A stretch of DNA of 33,597 bases, from positions 1 to 33,597 of the forward strand of contig CAZFOY010000040.1 in assembly GCA_964520865.1 (NCBI GenBank). The letters are read 5' to 3'. The notes under the pieces were generated by a model, which ran no database searches, was not told where the DNA came from, and was given only the letters and a program-made list of their open reading frames with translations. Below, in pieces: positions 1 through 7,041 of the stretch; the stretch's first letter is position 1, and every line of letters starts with the position of its first letter. This DNA comes from CAVQCT01 sp964520865. Its GTDB lineage: Bacteria; Zixibacteria; MSB-5A5; GN15; FEB-12. Made by a program: the position numbers and the translations under genes.

Positions 1-241
1 GCCACCCAGCTGGCATTCGAATCGGCTACCGCCGCTTCTCACTGAGCTGGGCTACTGAAGAGGAACTACTCGCAAGATCTGTTGGCCCGGGGCAATTGCC
101 CACGTGGCGATCGGTCCGGCATCGCACACATAACCGAGGTTGGTTGAACAAGGGAGCTCACCGGAGTCTTGTCATAAGTTGCCGTAGGGGGACCTATGTC
201 CTTGACAGCATGCGCCACCTCTCCGTAGCTTGACCTGTACA
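1..241. other. Window edge upstream of the Rad50-like gene; no recognisable gene
   Basis: The third forward frame stays open from base 3 to a TGA at 231-233, which would give the last ~76 residues of an upstream protein ending a few bases before the ATG at 242. The translation (ending in MRHLSVA) does not resemble the Mre11/SbcD nuclease that usually precedes a Rad50/SbcC gene, and I recognise no family in any frame. A TTGACA at 202-207 resembles a -35 box, but no good -10 follows. This could be the 3' end of an unknown gene or non-coding sequence. Confidence 0.3.
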
Positions 242-2644
242 ATGCGACTAATCTCACTCGATATAACCAATTTCCGGGTGATCAAGCGGGGCCGGCTCGA
301 ATTCCCCGACAAGGTCATCGGCATAATCGGACGTAACGGCGCCGGGAAATCATCTATTGTCGAAGCGGTTGCCTGGGCGTTGTACGGAAATCAGGCCGCC
401 CGAACCGGCAAAGACGAGATCAAGGCGACTTACGCCGGCAGGGACGAAAACTGCGAGGTCTCACTGACCTTTTCCATCAATGAAGAGAAATATCGGGTGG
501 TACGCCGGCTGGTCGGACGGAGTGAGCGAGCGGAGGTCGAACTGTACCGTGGCGATGCCTCCGAATCGGTCGGGGTGAACGAAACCAAGACCTACGTCGG
601 CCAGCTCCTCGGTCTCGACTGGCGCGGCTTTCTCAGTTCGTTTCTTGCCCGCCAGTCTGAGCTGAATGCCCTGTCCGACCTGCAACCGTCGAAACGTCGT
701 GACCATATCGCCGGGATGCTTGGCATTGAACGGCTGGACAAAGCAATCGCGAAGGCGAAGGAGGATGTCCGCTCGAACGCCAATATGGTGTCGTTTATCG
801 AGCGAAATCTGACGGAGCGGGAGTTGGTCGAGAGGCGAATCACCGAACTGACAGAATCCGAACGATCACTCGAAAAACCGGTCGCCGAAGCAGCAGAAGC
901 TCTGACTGCGACTCGCGCGAATCTTGAAAAGATCACGGAAGAATACAAGGTCAGTCAGTCGAGACGATCAGAGTGGAGTGAGTTGAAGGTCCGAATCGAA
1001 GCTCAGCGAAAGTCGATCGACTCGCTCGGCGAGCAGAAGGCCCGGTTGTCCTCGGAGAAAGAGTCGCTTGAGAAGAACCGGCAAGAGCTGTCTTCGCTAA
1101 AGGCGCCTCTCGAAGAATACGCTCGAGTGCGCAAGGAACTTGATTCGCTAACGGAGACCAAGGGGAAAATCGGACAGAAAGCGCAGCTTCAGAAACGGGT
1201 GATCGAGTTGTCGCGGGAGTTGGAACAGACAGTTGCGAAGCGGGCCGAAGCTGATGCCTCGCTGAGAGGCCTCAAGGGACAGAGAGAGGCAATTCCCGAG
1301 GACATAGCAAAATATGTCGATGAGGCACAGGAGAAGGTTGATTCGGCCATCAGAGAATACTCCGCCCTCACCAGCGAAAAGGAAGCGCTCGAAAAGGAGC
1401 GCGAGAAGCTCAACAGACAGCTCGCCTCGATCTCCGAACTTGGACCGGACTCTATTTGCGATCGCTGCCGGCGACCGTTCGGTGAGGAATTCGATGATAT
1501 CCGGGGTCATTTCGCCGGGGATCTGAGTCAGCTTGAGAGCGGAATCGCCGAGAGGACCGCCCTGCTGACCGAACGAAAGGAGAACGGGGACCGGCTTCGA
1601 AACGAACTCAACGACCTCAAGAAAGGGCTGCAGAAGTCTCAAGAACTTCGGCTCAAGATTGAATCGGCGGAGAAAGAATTGGCCGGTCTGACCGACAAGG
1701 TTGCGCAATTGGAGCGACAGAGCGTTGACGTCCGGAACGAATTGAAAGAGTTTGACGGGCTGACGTTCGAACAGTCAAAGTATGACTCACTGACGCAGCG
1801 AATGAAGGAGCTTGAGAGGATCAGAGAAAGGGCCGGGAATCTGCAGGGGAGTCTTGGACGACTGCCCGAAGTGGCGAATCAGCTGCAGGAAGTAGAGGCC
1901 TCGATCAAATCAGGAGTGGCCGAACTGAATGATCGGGAGAAAGCAATTCAGAAACTCGGATTTTCCGAGGAACAGCACGAGAAGCTATCGGAAAGCCTCA
2001 GTTCTGCGCAGAAGGGACTCGAGGATGCTCGGCAGAAACAGACTTCGCTAACCAAGGAACTTGAACTGGTCAAGAAGGAACTCGATGATAAGCGGGATCA
2101 ACTGGCGGGGTTCGAGCGGCAGGCGAAGGAGCTTGAGCAGTTTCGCAGCGCACACTATCACGGAGAAAAACTCAGTACACTTTTCGGCGACTTTCGGAAG
2201 CAACTGATAGCCGGCATTCGCCCTGCTCTTGGAGAGATTTCATCGCGGTTATATGCGGAGATGACCGGTGGAAAGTATTCGATGGTCGAGCTGGACGAGA
2301 AATATAATCTTCAGGTCTGGGACGGCGGGGCTTACTACGGTGTCGACCGATTCAGCGGCGGAGAAAAAGATCTTGCCAATCTCTGCCTGAGACTTGCCAT
2401 ATCTCTGGCCCTGACCGAGGCGGCCGGGCTGAGCCGATCGTTCGTCATACTTGACGAAGTGTTTGGATCTCAGGATAACGAACGCAAAGAATTGATCCTG
2501 AAATCTCTCGGCAGTTTGAAACAACGCTTTCCCCAGATACTTCTGATTACGCATATTGACGATATCAAAGACGGTGTGGAGGAAGTAATGGAGGTTATTC
2601 CCACCAACGCGGGCTGGTCGGAGATACGAATCAATGGAGCGTAA
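242..2644 (+). CDS. Rad50/SbcC-like SMC-family ATPase
   Basis: An ATP-driven DNA double-strand-break processing ATPase of the Rad50/SbcC type, expected to work in the cytoplasm with an Mre11/SbcD nuclease. In the 800-residue protein, Walker A is GRNGAGKS at residues 30-37. Two long Glu/Lys/Arg-rich coiled-coil arms flank a central zinc-hook CDRC at 406-409, almost exactly mid-protein. The C-terminal half-ATPase has the ABC signature FSGGEKD near 704, Walker B VILDE ending at D738-E739 and an H-loop histidine in LLITHID near 771. These features and the size fit Rad50/SbcC well. I chose the ATG at 242, because the product then begins MRLISLDITNFR as family members do; a TTG at 230 adds only four residues. 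No clear Shine-Dalgarno precedes it. The 3' end overlaps the next gene by 11 bases. The usual nuclease partner is not recognisable in the 241 bases upstream. Confidence 0.93.
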   Translation: MRLISLDITNFRVIKRGRLEFPDKVIGIIGRNGAGKSSIVEAVAWALYGNQAARTGKDEIKATYAGRDENCEVSLTFSINEEKYRVVRRLVGRSERAEVELYRGDASESVGVNETKTYVGQLLGLDWRGFLSSFLARQSELNALSDLQPSKRRDHIAGMLGIERLDKAIAKAKEDVRSNANMVSFIERNLTERELVERRITELTESERSLEKPVAEAAEALTATRANLEKITEEYKVSQSRRSEWSELKVRIEAQRKSIDSLGEQKARLSSEKESLEKNRQELSSLKAPLEEYARVRKELDSLTETKGKIGQKAQLQKRVIELSRELEQTVAKRAEADASLRGLKGQREAIPEDIAKYVDEAQEKVDSAIREYSALTSEKEALEKEREKLNRQLASISELGPDSICDRCRRPFGEEFDDIRGHFAGDLSQLESGIAERTALLTERKENGDRLRNELNDLKKGLQKSQELRLKIESAEKELAGLTDKVAQLERQSVDVRNELKEFDGLTFEQSKYDSLTQRMKELERIRERAGNLQGSLGRLPEVANQLQEVEASIKSGVAELNDREKAIQKLGFSEEQHEKLSESLSSAQKGLEDARQKQTSLTKELELVKKELDDKRDQLAGFERQAKELEQFRSAHYHGEKLSTLFGDFRKQLIAGIRPALGEISSRLYAEMTGGKYSMVELDEKYNLQVWDGGAYYGVDRFSGGEKDLANLCLRLAISLALTEAAGLSRSFVILDEVFGSQDNERKELILKSLGSLKQRFPQILLITHIDDIKDGVEEVMEVIPTNAGWSEIRINGA

Positions 2645-3287
2645 GCTTGCAAGGAGAATCGGACGCTGGTCGATCCTTCTGATCCTGGTGGCGGTCGTCC
2701 TGCTGATCCGTTTGGCCGAAGAGATTGGTCAGGACGAAAGGCCGGAAGATCGGTTTGTAGTCGCACGAGTGATCGACGGTGATACGTTTGTATTGCAGGG
2801 AGGGGATCGGGTGAGACTGCTCGGGATCGATACCCCGGAGAAAGATGAGCCGTTCTACGAAGAAGCGAAACAGGAACTGTCGCACTTCGCCCTGGGTAAA
2901 GCGGTCCGGCTGGAGTATGTCAAGAACCGACGCGATCACTACGGCAGATTGCTCGGATATGCGTATGTCGATTCACTATTCGTGAACAAGGCGATACTCG
3001 ACAACGGCCTTGGGTATCTCTATCTCTTTGATGATGATGACCTGACTCATCAGCGCAGCCGGGAGCTTCTGCAGGCACAGCGCGGGGCCATGAACAGGCA
3101 CCTGGGTATCTGGTCGCTGCAGAAGATGAAAGAAGATCATTACATTGCCAAGGAGCGTTCGTTTCGATTCCACCGGCCCGGATGCCGGGCGGTTGCCGTG
3201 CTCAAGGAAGGTCATTACCGGACGTTTAAGGACCGCGAAGAAGCTCTCTGGGAAGGGCTGTCTCCCTGCCGAATCTGCAAACCGTAG
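2634..3287 (+). CDS. Membrane-anchored thermonuclease (SNase)-type nuclease with C-terminal Cys/His motif
   Basis: A 217-residue staphylococcal-nuclease-fold protein. Residues 12-28 form one hydrophobic membrane segment (or uncleaved signal), so the nuclease domain probably lies outside the cytoplasmic membrane. The SNase core spans about residues 40-160. DGDT at 48-51 carries a Ca-binding Asp, R61 and E69 in RLLGIDTPE match the catalytic Arg and Glu, and R105 in YGR matches the second catalytic Arg, so the active site looks intact. After it, residues 170-217 hold H180-x3-C184 and C212-x2-C215, resembling the small Ada-like metal-binding module that follows some SNase domains. The family hydrolyses DNA or RNA with Ca2+; the substrate here is unknown. 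The ATG lies inside the end of the Rad50-like gene, which implies co-transcription and translational coupling, but the topologies differ (cytoplasmic versus exported), so a shared pathway is not assured. Confidence 0.88.
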   Translation: MERKLARRIGRWSILLILVAVVLLIRLAEEIGQDERPEDRFVVARVIDGDTFVLQGGDRVRLLGIDTPEKDEPFYEEAKQELSHFALGKAVRLEYVKNRRDHYGRLLGYAYVDSLFVNKAILDNGLGYLYLFDDDDLTHQRSRELLQAQRGAMNRHLGIWSLQKMKEDHYIAKERSFRFHRPGCRAVAVLKEGHYRTFKDREEALWEGLSPCRICKP

Positions 3288-3391
3288 TCATCGCACCCTG
3301 ACTGATTCCTGGAATTCACGTCCGTTTTTCTCGTCCCCAACTTTTATTAATATCTTTGACTTCTTAAGCGTGTAATTGATAGATTAATGCA

Positions 3392-4021
3392 ATGTTCCGG
3401 AGAGAGGTTACGAAAAACTCGTTCATTTTCCTGGTGATCCTGTTCACCGCGGCTGTCGCGGTACCGAAAGATTTCACGCAGGCTCCCTACGATGCCGCCG
3501 AAGCAAAGCGTGTCCGTATATGGGTCCCGGTCGACGGCAACGCCTGCCAGACTTCGATCCTCATTTGCGACAGTACCGGAACGCTGGTGAGAACTTTCCT
3601 CCGCGATCATCTTCGGTCCGGATATTACAACTACTACTGGGACAAGAAGGACGATTCAGGCAGATACGTTCCGGCCGGAAAGTATTCCTGTTATGTTACC
3701 ACCTGCGGTAAGAAACGAACCGAATCGTTGACCGCCGAATATGTCAAAGGGGAACTCGAATGCAGGGTGGAGCCCGTCGAGAGCTACATCGATCCGTCGT
3801 TCCACTTACGGGTGGATCGGAATCATGTTTCGATCTCTGTCGAGGTCTATAATCGTCGGGACAGCCTGATCGATACACCTTTCGAGGATTCACTCTTCAA
3901 CAAGGGAACCTATGATTTCACCTGGAAGCCGGCCGGCAGTATTCGACCGGGTATTTACAAGTTCATTGTGACAGCCGAAGAGCATTCCACCGTATTCAAG
4001 AAGAGATATATGGGAAAGTGA
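3392..4021 (+). CDS. Exported protein made of two FlgD-like Ig folds
   Basis: A 209-residue protein with an N-terminal hydrophobic segment (residues 10-24) that reads as a signal peptide. Two related halves follow. The first has a GYYNYYWDKKDDSGRYVPAG run leading into KYSCYVTT; the second has GTYDFTWKPAGSIRPGIYKFIVTA. Both match the FlgD Ig-like pattern (a G-x-Y/H-x-x-x-W strand, then V-x-x-G-x-Y-x-x-x-V). Such folds cap flagellar hooks but also occur at the ends of secreted proteins in FCB-group bacteria. No catalytic domain is present, so a structural or binding role in the envelope is likely. The stop overlaps a GTG of the next gene and lies 15 bases before its preferred ATG, so the two are probably expressed together. 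A TATCTT at 3351-3356 could be a -10 box, though its -35 is poor. Confidence 0.75.
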   Translation: MFRREVTKNSFIFLVILFTAAVAVPKDFTQAPYDAAEAKRVRIWVPVDGNACQTSILICDSTGTLVRTFLRDHLRSGYYNYYWDKKDDSGRYVPAGKYSCYVTTCGKKRTESLTAEYVKGELECRVEPVESYIDPSFHLRVDRNHVSISVEVYNRRDSLIDTPFEDSLFNKGTYDFTWKPAGSIRPGIYKFIVTAEEHSTVFKKRYMGK

Positions 4022-4035
4022 CAGGATTGGCAGTT

Positions 4036-4509
4036 ATGAGATTGACTTACCGGACCATTGCGGGAAGCATCGCCAGTTTGCTGGTACTTTCGTTTGTCGG
4101 GTGCATGGGGCGCCGCACCATCTATGATGCCCCTGAAATTCCTACCTCCGGCTATTATGAAAAGGCCTGGGTAGATCCGAAAATAATCATGTCCGACACT
4201 CTGTTCACGCTCATTCAGGCCTCCCGGGTCGATTCCTTCTTTGTCGACAAACCTCAGGAAGCATACAAGGATCTTGGTCCGACCATTGAATTCACCGTGC
4301 CCATCGAAGAATGCGTGGTATCGGTCAATCTCCTGGACGACCGCTCCCGTCTTGTCTTGCCCCTGATGGTCCGCCGTCTTCCTATGGGATCCTATAAACT
4401 TACCTGCGACGTTCGTCAATTGAAGCCTGCCGTGTCTTCGACGGGCGTCTATTATCTCAAGTCGGTTGTTTGCGACCGAACATCGATTGAACGAATTACC
4501 AGTCAATGA
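4036..4509 (+). CDS. Small lipoprotein with a FlgD-like fold
   Basis: A 157-residue protein starting MRLTYRTIAGS, with a hydrophobic stretch ending in a lipobox (LSFVGC, lipidated Cys at 23), so it is probably anchored in a membrane on the periplasmic side. After a linker rich in Pro, Asp and Tyr, the C-terminal ~85 residues (TIEFTVPIEECVVSVNLLDD to GVYYLKSVV) again show the FlgD-type strand pattern, weaker than in the preceding gene. An in-frame GTG at 4018 overlaps the previous stop and would add six residues; I prefer the ATG at 4036 because it places the charged region and hydrophobic core of the signal peptide normally. It forms a two-gene unit with the preceding exported protein. The function is unknown; a paired envelope or surface complex is a reasonable inference. 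Confidence 0.72.
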   Translation: MRLTYRTIAGSIASLLVLSFVGCMGRRTIYDAPEIPTSGYYEKAWVDPKIIMSDTLFTLIQASRVDSFFVDKPQEAYKDLGPTIEFTVPIEECVVSVNLLDDRSRLVLPLMVRRLPMGSYKLTCDVRQLKPAVSSTGVYYLKSVVCDRTSIERITSQ

Positions 4510-4554
4510 TTTGACCTCTTCCGAGATTGTCCGATAATTGCGCAGGCCATCTCC

Positions 4555-4584
4555 TTTACTCTCCTGTGCGCTCGCCGATATATA
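4555..4584 (+). promoter_or_regulatory. Candidate promoter for the response regulator gene
   Basis: TTTACT at 4555-4560 and TATATA at 4579-4584 are separated by 18 bases, 70 bases before the ATG at 4655. The spacing matches the TTGACT-N18-TATCTT pattern upstream of the TonB-dependent receptor in this window. Found by eye only. Confidence 0.35.
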
Positions 4585-4654
4585 GGAAAGAATCCCCACC
4601 CGGATTGGTTTTCCGGCAGGGAAGGTAAGACTTAAAGAGCCCACAGGAGTAAAC

Positions 4655-6031
4655 ATGCCTAATATTCTGGTCGTGGACGACAAAGACTCCATGCGCAACA
4701 TGCTGACGGAAACGTTGACCGAAGAGGGGCACCGGGTAGATTCGGCCAATTCGGGGCAGAAGGCGCTTGACCTGGTACGGCTGAAATCATACGACGTTGT
4801 ACTCACCGATCTCAAGATGCCTGAAATAGACGGTCTGCAACTGCTCTCGGAAGTAAAGCAGCTCGACGCCGAAACATCGGTAATCCTCATGACCGCTTTT
4901 GGGACGATCGAGGATGCCGTCGCGGCGATGAAGCTCGGGGCCTTCGATTTTATCACCAAGCCGTTCGATACCGAGCATCTCTGCGTTCTGGTTTCCCGGG
5001 CGCTCGAGAATCGTCGGATGGTCGCAGAAAACACATTGCTTCGCCAGGAACTTCTGGCCAAGAGCGGATTCGGGAATATCATCGGCAAGAATCAGAAGAT
5101 GATGGAAATCTCCAAGCTGGTGGAGAAAGTTGCCGCCTCCGATGCTTCGGTTCTGCTTCAGGGAGAGTCCGGCACCGGCAAAGAGCTGTTCGCCCGCGCG
5201 ATCCACTCCCTCTCGCTTAGAAAAGACAAACCGTACATCGCCATCAACTGCGCCGCCATCCCGAGAGAACTGCTGGAAAACGAACTGTTCGGTTCGGAAA
5301 AGGGCGCTTTCACCGGAGCCCATGCGAGAAAGATGGGCAAGTTTGAGATAGCCCATTCCGGCACGATCTTTCTCGATGAAATAGGCGACATGGACATTTC
5401 ACTGCAGGCCAAGCTCCTCAGAGTTTTGCAGCAGAAGAATTTCGAACGGCTGGGCGGGACCAAGACGGTCGATGTCGACGTCCGGGTGATTGCGGCAACC
5501 AACATGGATCTCACCGAGTTGATTCGGGCAAAGCGTTTCCGCGAGGATCTTTACTATCGGTTGTCCGTCTTTCCGGTCAATATCCCGCCGTTGCGGGAAC
5601 GGGTGGACGATGTCGAAGAACTGGCGAATTACTTCGTGGAAAAATACTGCCGTGACATGCGCAAGCCTCTGAAGTCGCTCTCCCGCGAAGCCCTGACCCT
5701 GCTCGAGAAGTACCATTGGCCGGGAAATGTCCGGGAATTGGAGAACACGATCGAGCGCGCCGTCATTCTCGCCGAAGCGAAGAAGATCACGCCGGATCAT
5801 CTGGCTATCCGTCTTCGCCGGACCGACGAAATCCAGCTCCGCGAGGGAGCCGGATTGAAAGAGATCGGTTCACACGCGCAGATGGTTGCCGAGAAAGGCG
5901 CCATCATCCGCATCCTCAAGCAGGTGCGCAACAACAAGCGCAAAGCGGCCAAGATTCTGAAGATAGACTACACTACCTTGTTTGATAAGATCAAGAAGTA
6001 CGAGATCGAAAAGGCAATGAGCGAGGGGTGA
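4655..6031 (+). CDS. NtrC/AtoC-type sigma-54-dependent response regulator
   Basis: A cytoplasmic transcription activator of 458 residues. The receiver domain (1-120) has the acidic pair D8-D9, phospho-acceptor D52 in LTDLKMP, T80 and K102. The AAA+ sigma-54 interaction domain (about 143-380) has Walker A GESGTGKE at 170-177, an intact GAFTGA loop at 217-222 and Walker B FLDEIGD at 239-245. A Fis-type helix-turn-helix lies near 427-450 (NNKRKAAKILKIDYTTLFDK). It should activate sigma-54 promoters after phosphorylation by a histidine kinase, but no kinase gene is in this window. The ATG has a good Shine-Dalgarno (CAGGAGT) about 6 bases upstream. The gene appears monocistronic: a candidate promoter precedes it and a strong terminator follows. 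Its regulon cannot be told from sequence. Confidence 0.95.
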   Translation: MPNILVVDDKDSMRNMLTETLTEEGHRVDSANSGQKALDLVRLKSYDVVLTDLKMPEIDGLQLLSEVKQLDAETSVILMTAFGTIEDAVAAMKLGAFDFITKPFDTEHLCVLVSRALENRRMVAENTLLRQELLAKSGFGNIIGKNQKMMEISKLVEKVAASDASVLLQGESGTGKELFARAIHSLSLRKDKPYIAINCAAIPRELLENELFGSEKGAFTGAHARKMGKFEIAHSGTIFLDEIGDMDISLQAKLLRVLQQKNFERLGGTKTVDVDVRVIAATNMDLTELIRAKRFREDLYYRLSVFPVNIPPLRERVDDVEELANYFVEKYCRDMRKPLKSLSREALTLLEKYHWPGNVRELENTIERAVILAEAKKITPDHLAIRLRRTDEIQLREGAGLKEIGSHAQMVAEKGAIIRILKQVRNNKRKAAKILKIDYTTLFDKIKKYEIEKAMSEG

Positions 6032-6054
6032 TGCCCGAGATCGGGAGGGATTTG

Positions 6055-6088
6055 AAAGCCTCGTGATTCACGAGGCTTTTATATTTTA
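6055..6088 (+). terminator. Rho-independent terminator after the response regulator
   Basis: AAAGCCTCGTG (6055-6065) pairs with CACGAGGCTTT (6069-6079) to form an 11-bp stem with an ATT loop, followed by a T-rich run (TTATATTTT). It lies 24 bases after the stop codon at 6031. Confidence 0.9.
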
Positions 6089-6330
6089 AGATCGGTGGTG
6101 AACGGCGCACGTAAGTGGTGAGCAGTCTGTTTGATAGGACCATGTTGGCGACCGTGATTAACGAAGACGCATTTTACTGTTGACAAAAAAGCCTTTTAGG
6201 GCAATCTTTTTCGGAAAATACTGACTGCACAGGCCGGCGCAAAAGACCGGCAGCATGCCGGGATACTTGCCGTGTTGGACAGCATGAGACAAATGACCCG
6301 GCTATTATTGTATGCAGGCTGACGGTTAAG
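6089..6330. other. Intergenic region before the HNH nuclease gene
   Basis: The gap from the response regulator to the HNH gene is 299 bases. After the terminator I see no convincing gene. TTGACA at 6180-6185 is a perfect -35 match but is followed only by a poor -10 (AATCTT at 6203-6208). A small inverted repeat, CCGGC (6247-6251) with GCCGG (6257-6261), lies further down. No Shine-Dalgarno was found directly before the ATG at 6331. Confidence 0.4.
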
Positions 6331-6870
6331 ATGAACTCATCGTTGATAAATAGAAGCGTGCTGATGCTGAATCAGAACTATGAACCGTTGAGCGTTTGCT
6401 CGGCGAGGAGGGCGTTCGTGCTTCTGTTTCAGGGAAAAGCGGAGATGATCGAAACGGCCGACGGCCTCAAGCTGCACAGCGTAAGTCAGGCCTACAGTCT
6501 CCCCTCGGTCGTTCGCCTCGCTCAGTTCAAGAAAGTCCCGTTCAAGCGGATCATGCTGACGCGCAAGAACGTGCTTATCCGCGACGGCAACCGCTGCCAG
6601 TACTGCGGCACGGTCAAAGGGCCGATGACGGTCGATCATATCGTGCCCAAGACGATGGGAGGGCGCGACAGCTGGGAGAACCTGGTCTGTTCGTGCGCCC
6701 GCTGTAACAACAAAAAGGGCAATCGAACGCCGGACATGGTCGGCATGAAACTGCTGAAGAAACCGACGCGTCCGACTTACATTACTTTTATCCAGCGCAA
6801 TCACGGTATCGACGACCGATGGAAGCCGTATCTGTTCCTGGATTCGGCCATCGGAGGAGCTACCACCTGA
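6331..6870 (+). CDS. HNH endonuclease family protein
   Basis: A 179-residue protein of the widespread small HNH nuclease family whose members begin with a conserved LNQNYEPL-type motif (residues 13-20 here) and carry a C-terminal HNH domain. Zinc-binding pairs C89-x2-C92 (CQYC) and C122-x2-C125 (CARC) frame the core. The catalytic segment is V101-D102-H103, followed by N117 in WENLV and a second Asn at 126-127, so the betabeta-alpha-metal fold looks complete. The family is predicted to cleave DNA, but its cellular role is not established to my knowledge. It is a conserved solitary gene rather than a homing or CRISPR effector: there is no RuvC domain and no intron context. It precedes trpS by 168 bases with a separate candidate promoter between them, so it is probably not in the same operon. 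Confidence 0.88.
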   Translation: MNSSLINRSVLMLNQNYEPLSVCSARRAFVLLFQGKAEMIETADGLKLHSVSQAYSLPSVVRLAQFKKVPFKRIMLTRKNVLIRDGNRCQYCGTVKGPMTVDHIVPKTMGGRDSWENLVCSCARCNNKKGNRTPDMVGMKLLKKPTRPTYITFIQRNHGIDDRWKPYLFLDSAIGGATT

Positions 6871-6963
6871 CCGGCGCGACGGTGTAGTAAGAGCACCCCT
6901 CGGCACCCGATAGGCTCTTGCCTTTCAACAGGTCCCGCGATTTTACCGCCCGTGAGTTTTTAA

Positions 6964-6992
6964 TTGATTTATTCCCGGCAAAGTCATACCAT
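6964..6992 (+). promoter_or_regulatory. Candidate promoter for trpS-scpA-scpB
   Basis: TTGATT at 6964-6969 and TACCAT at 6987-6992 are 17 bases apart, predicting a leader of roughly 40 bases before the proposed ATC start. The -10 match is moderate (4 of 6). No T-box antiterminator could be recognised in so short a leader. Confidence 0.25.
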
Positions 6993-7025
6993 CATGGCTT
7001 ACCGATGACGGTTCTTATACTTATG

Positions 7026-7041
7026 AGGAGACAAAGCCATC
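7026..7041 (+). promoter_or_regulatory. Shine-Dalgarno and proposed ATC initiation codon of trpS
   Basis: AGGAG at 7026-7030 is followed after 8 bases by an in-frame ATC at 7039-7041. An in-frame TGA at 7024-7026 closes the frame just upstream, and no in-frame ATG, GTG, TTG or CTG occurs before the internal Met codon at 7093. The site therefore decides the start of trpS: either a rare AUC start codon or an ATG misread as ATC in the assembly. Confidence 0.6.

Noticed and set aside
1..60. tRNA-like fragments (TTCGAAT and, on the minus strand, GCCCAGCTCAGT)
   Set aside because: The T-loop-like and D-loop-like pieces do not sit at tRNA spacing, and no acceptor, anticodon or T-stem pairing can be built around them.
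3955..5088. Long minus-strand open frame of 377 codons
   Set aside because: It lies across the FlgD-like lipoprotein and response regulator genes, both with clear family motifs. Its translation is low-complexity and Ser/Arg-rich, as expected of an antisense shadow.
6331..6870. IscB-, intron- or restriction-type HNH nuclease
   Set aside because: No RuvC domain, guide-RNA-like region, intron structure or methyltransferase is nearby; the N-terminal LNQNYEPL block marks the common stand-alone HNH family.
6993..7038. T-box or trp attenuator before trpS
   Set aside because: The leader is only about 45 bases, with no specifier-loop or terminator/antiterminator pairing and no run of Trp codons.
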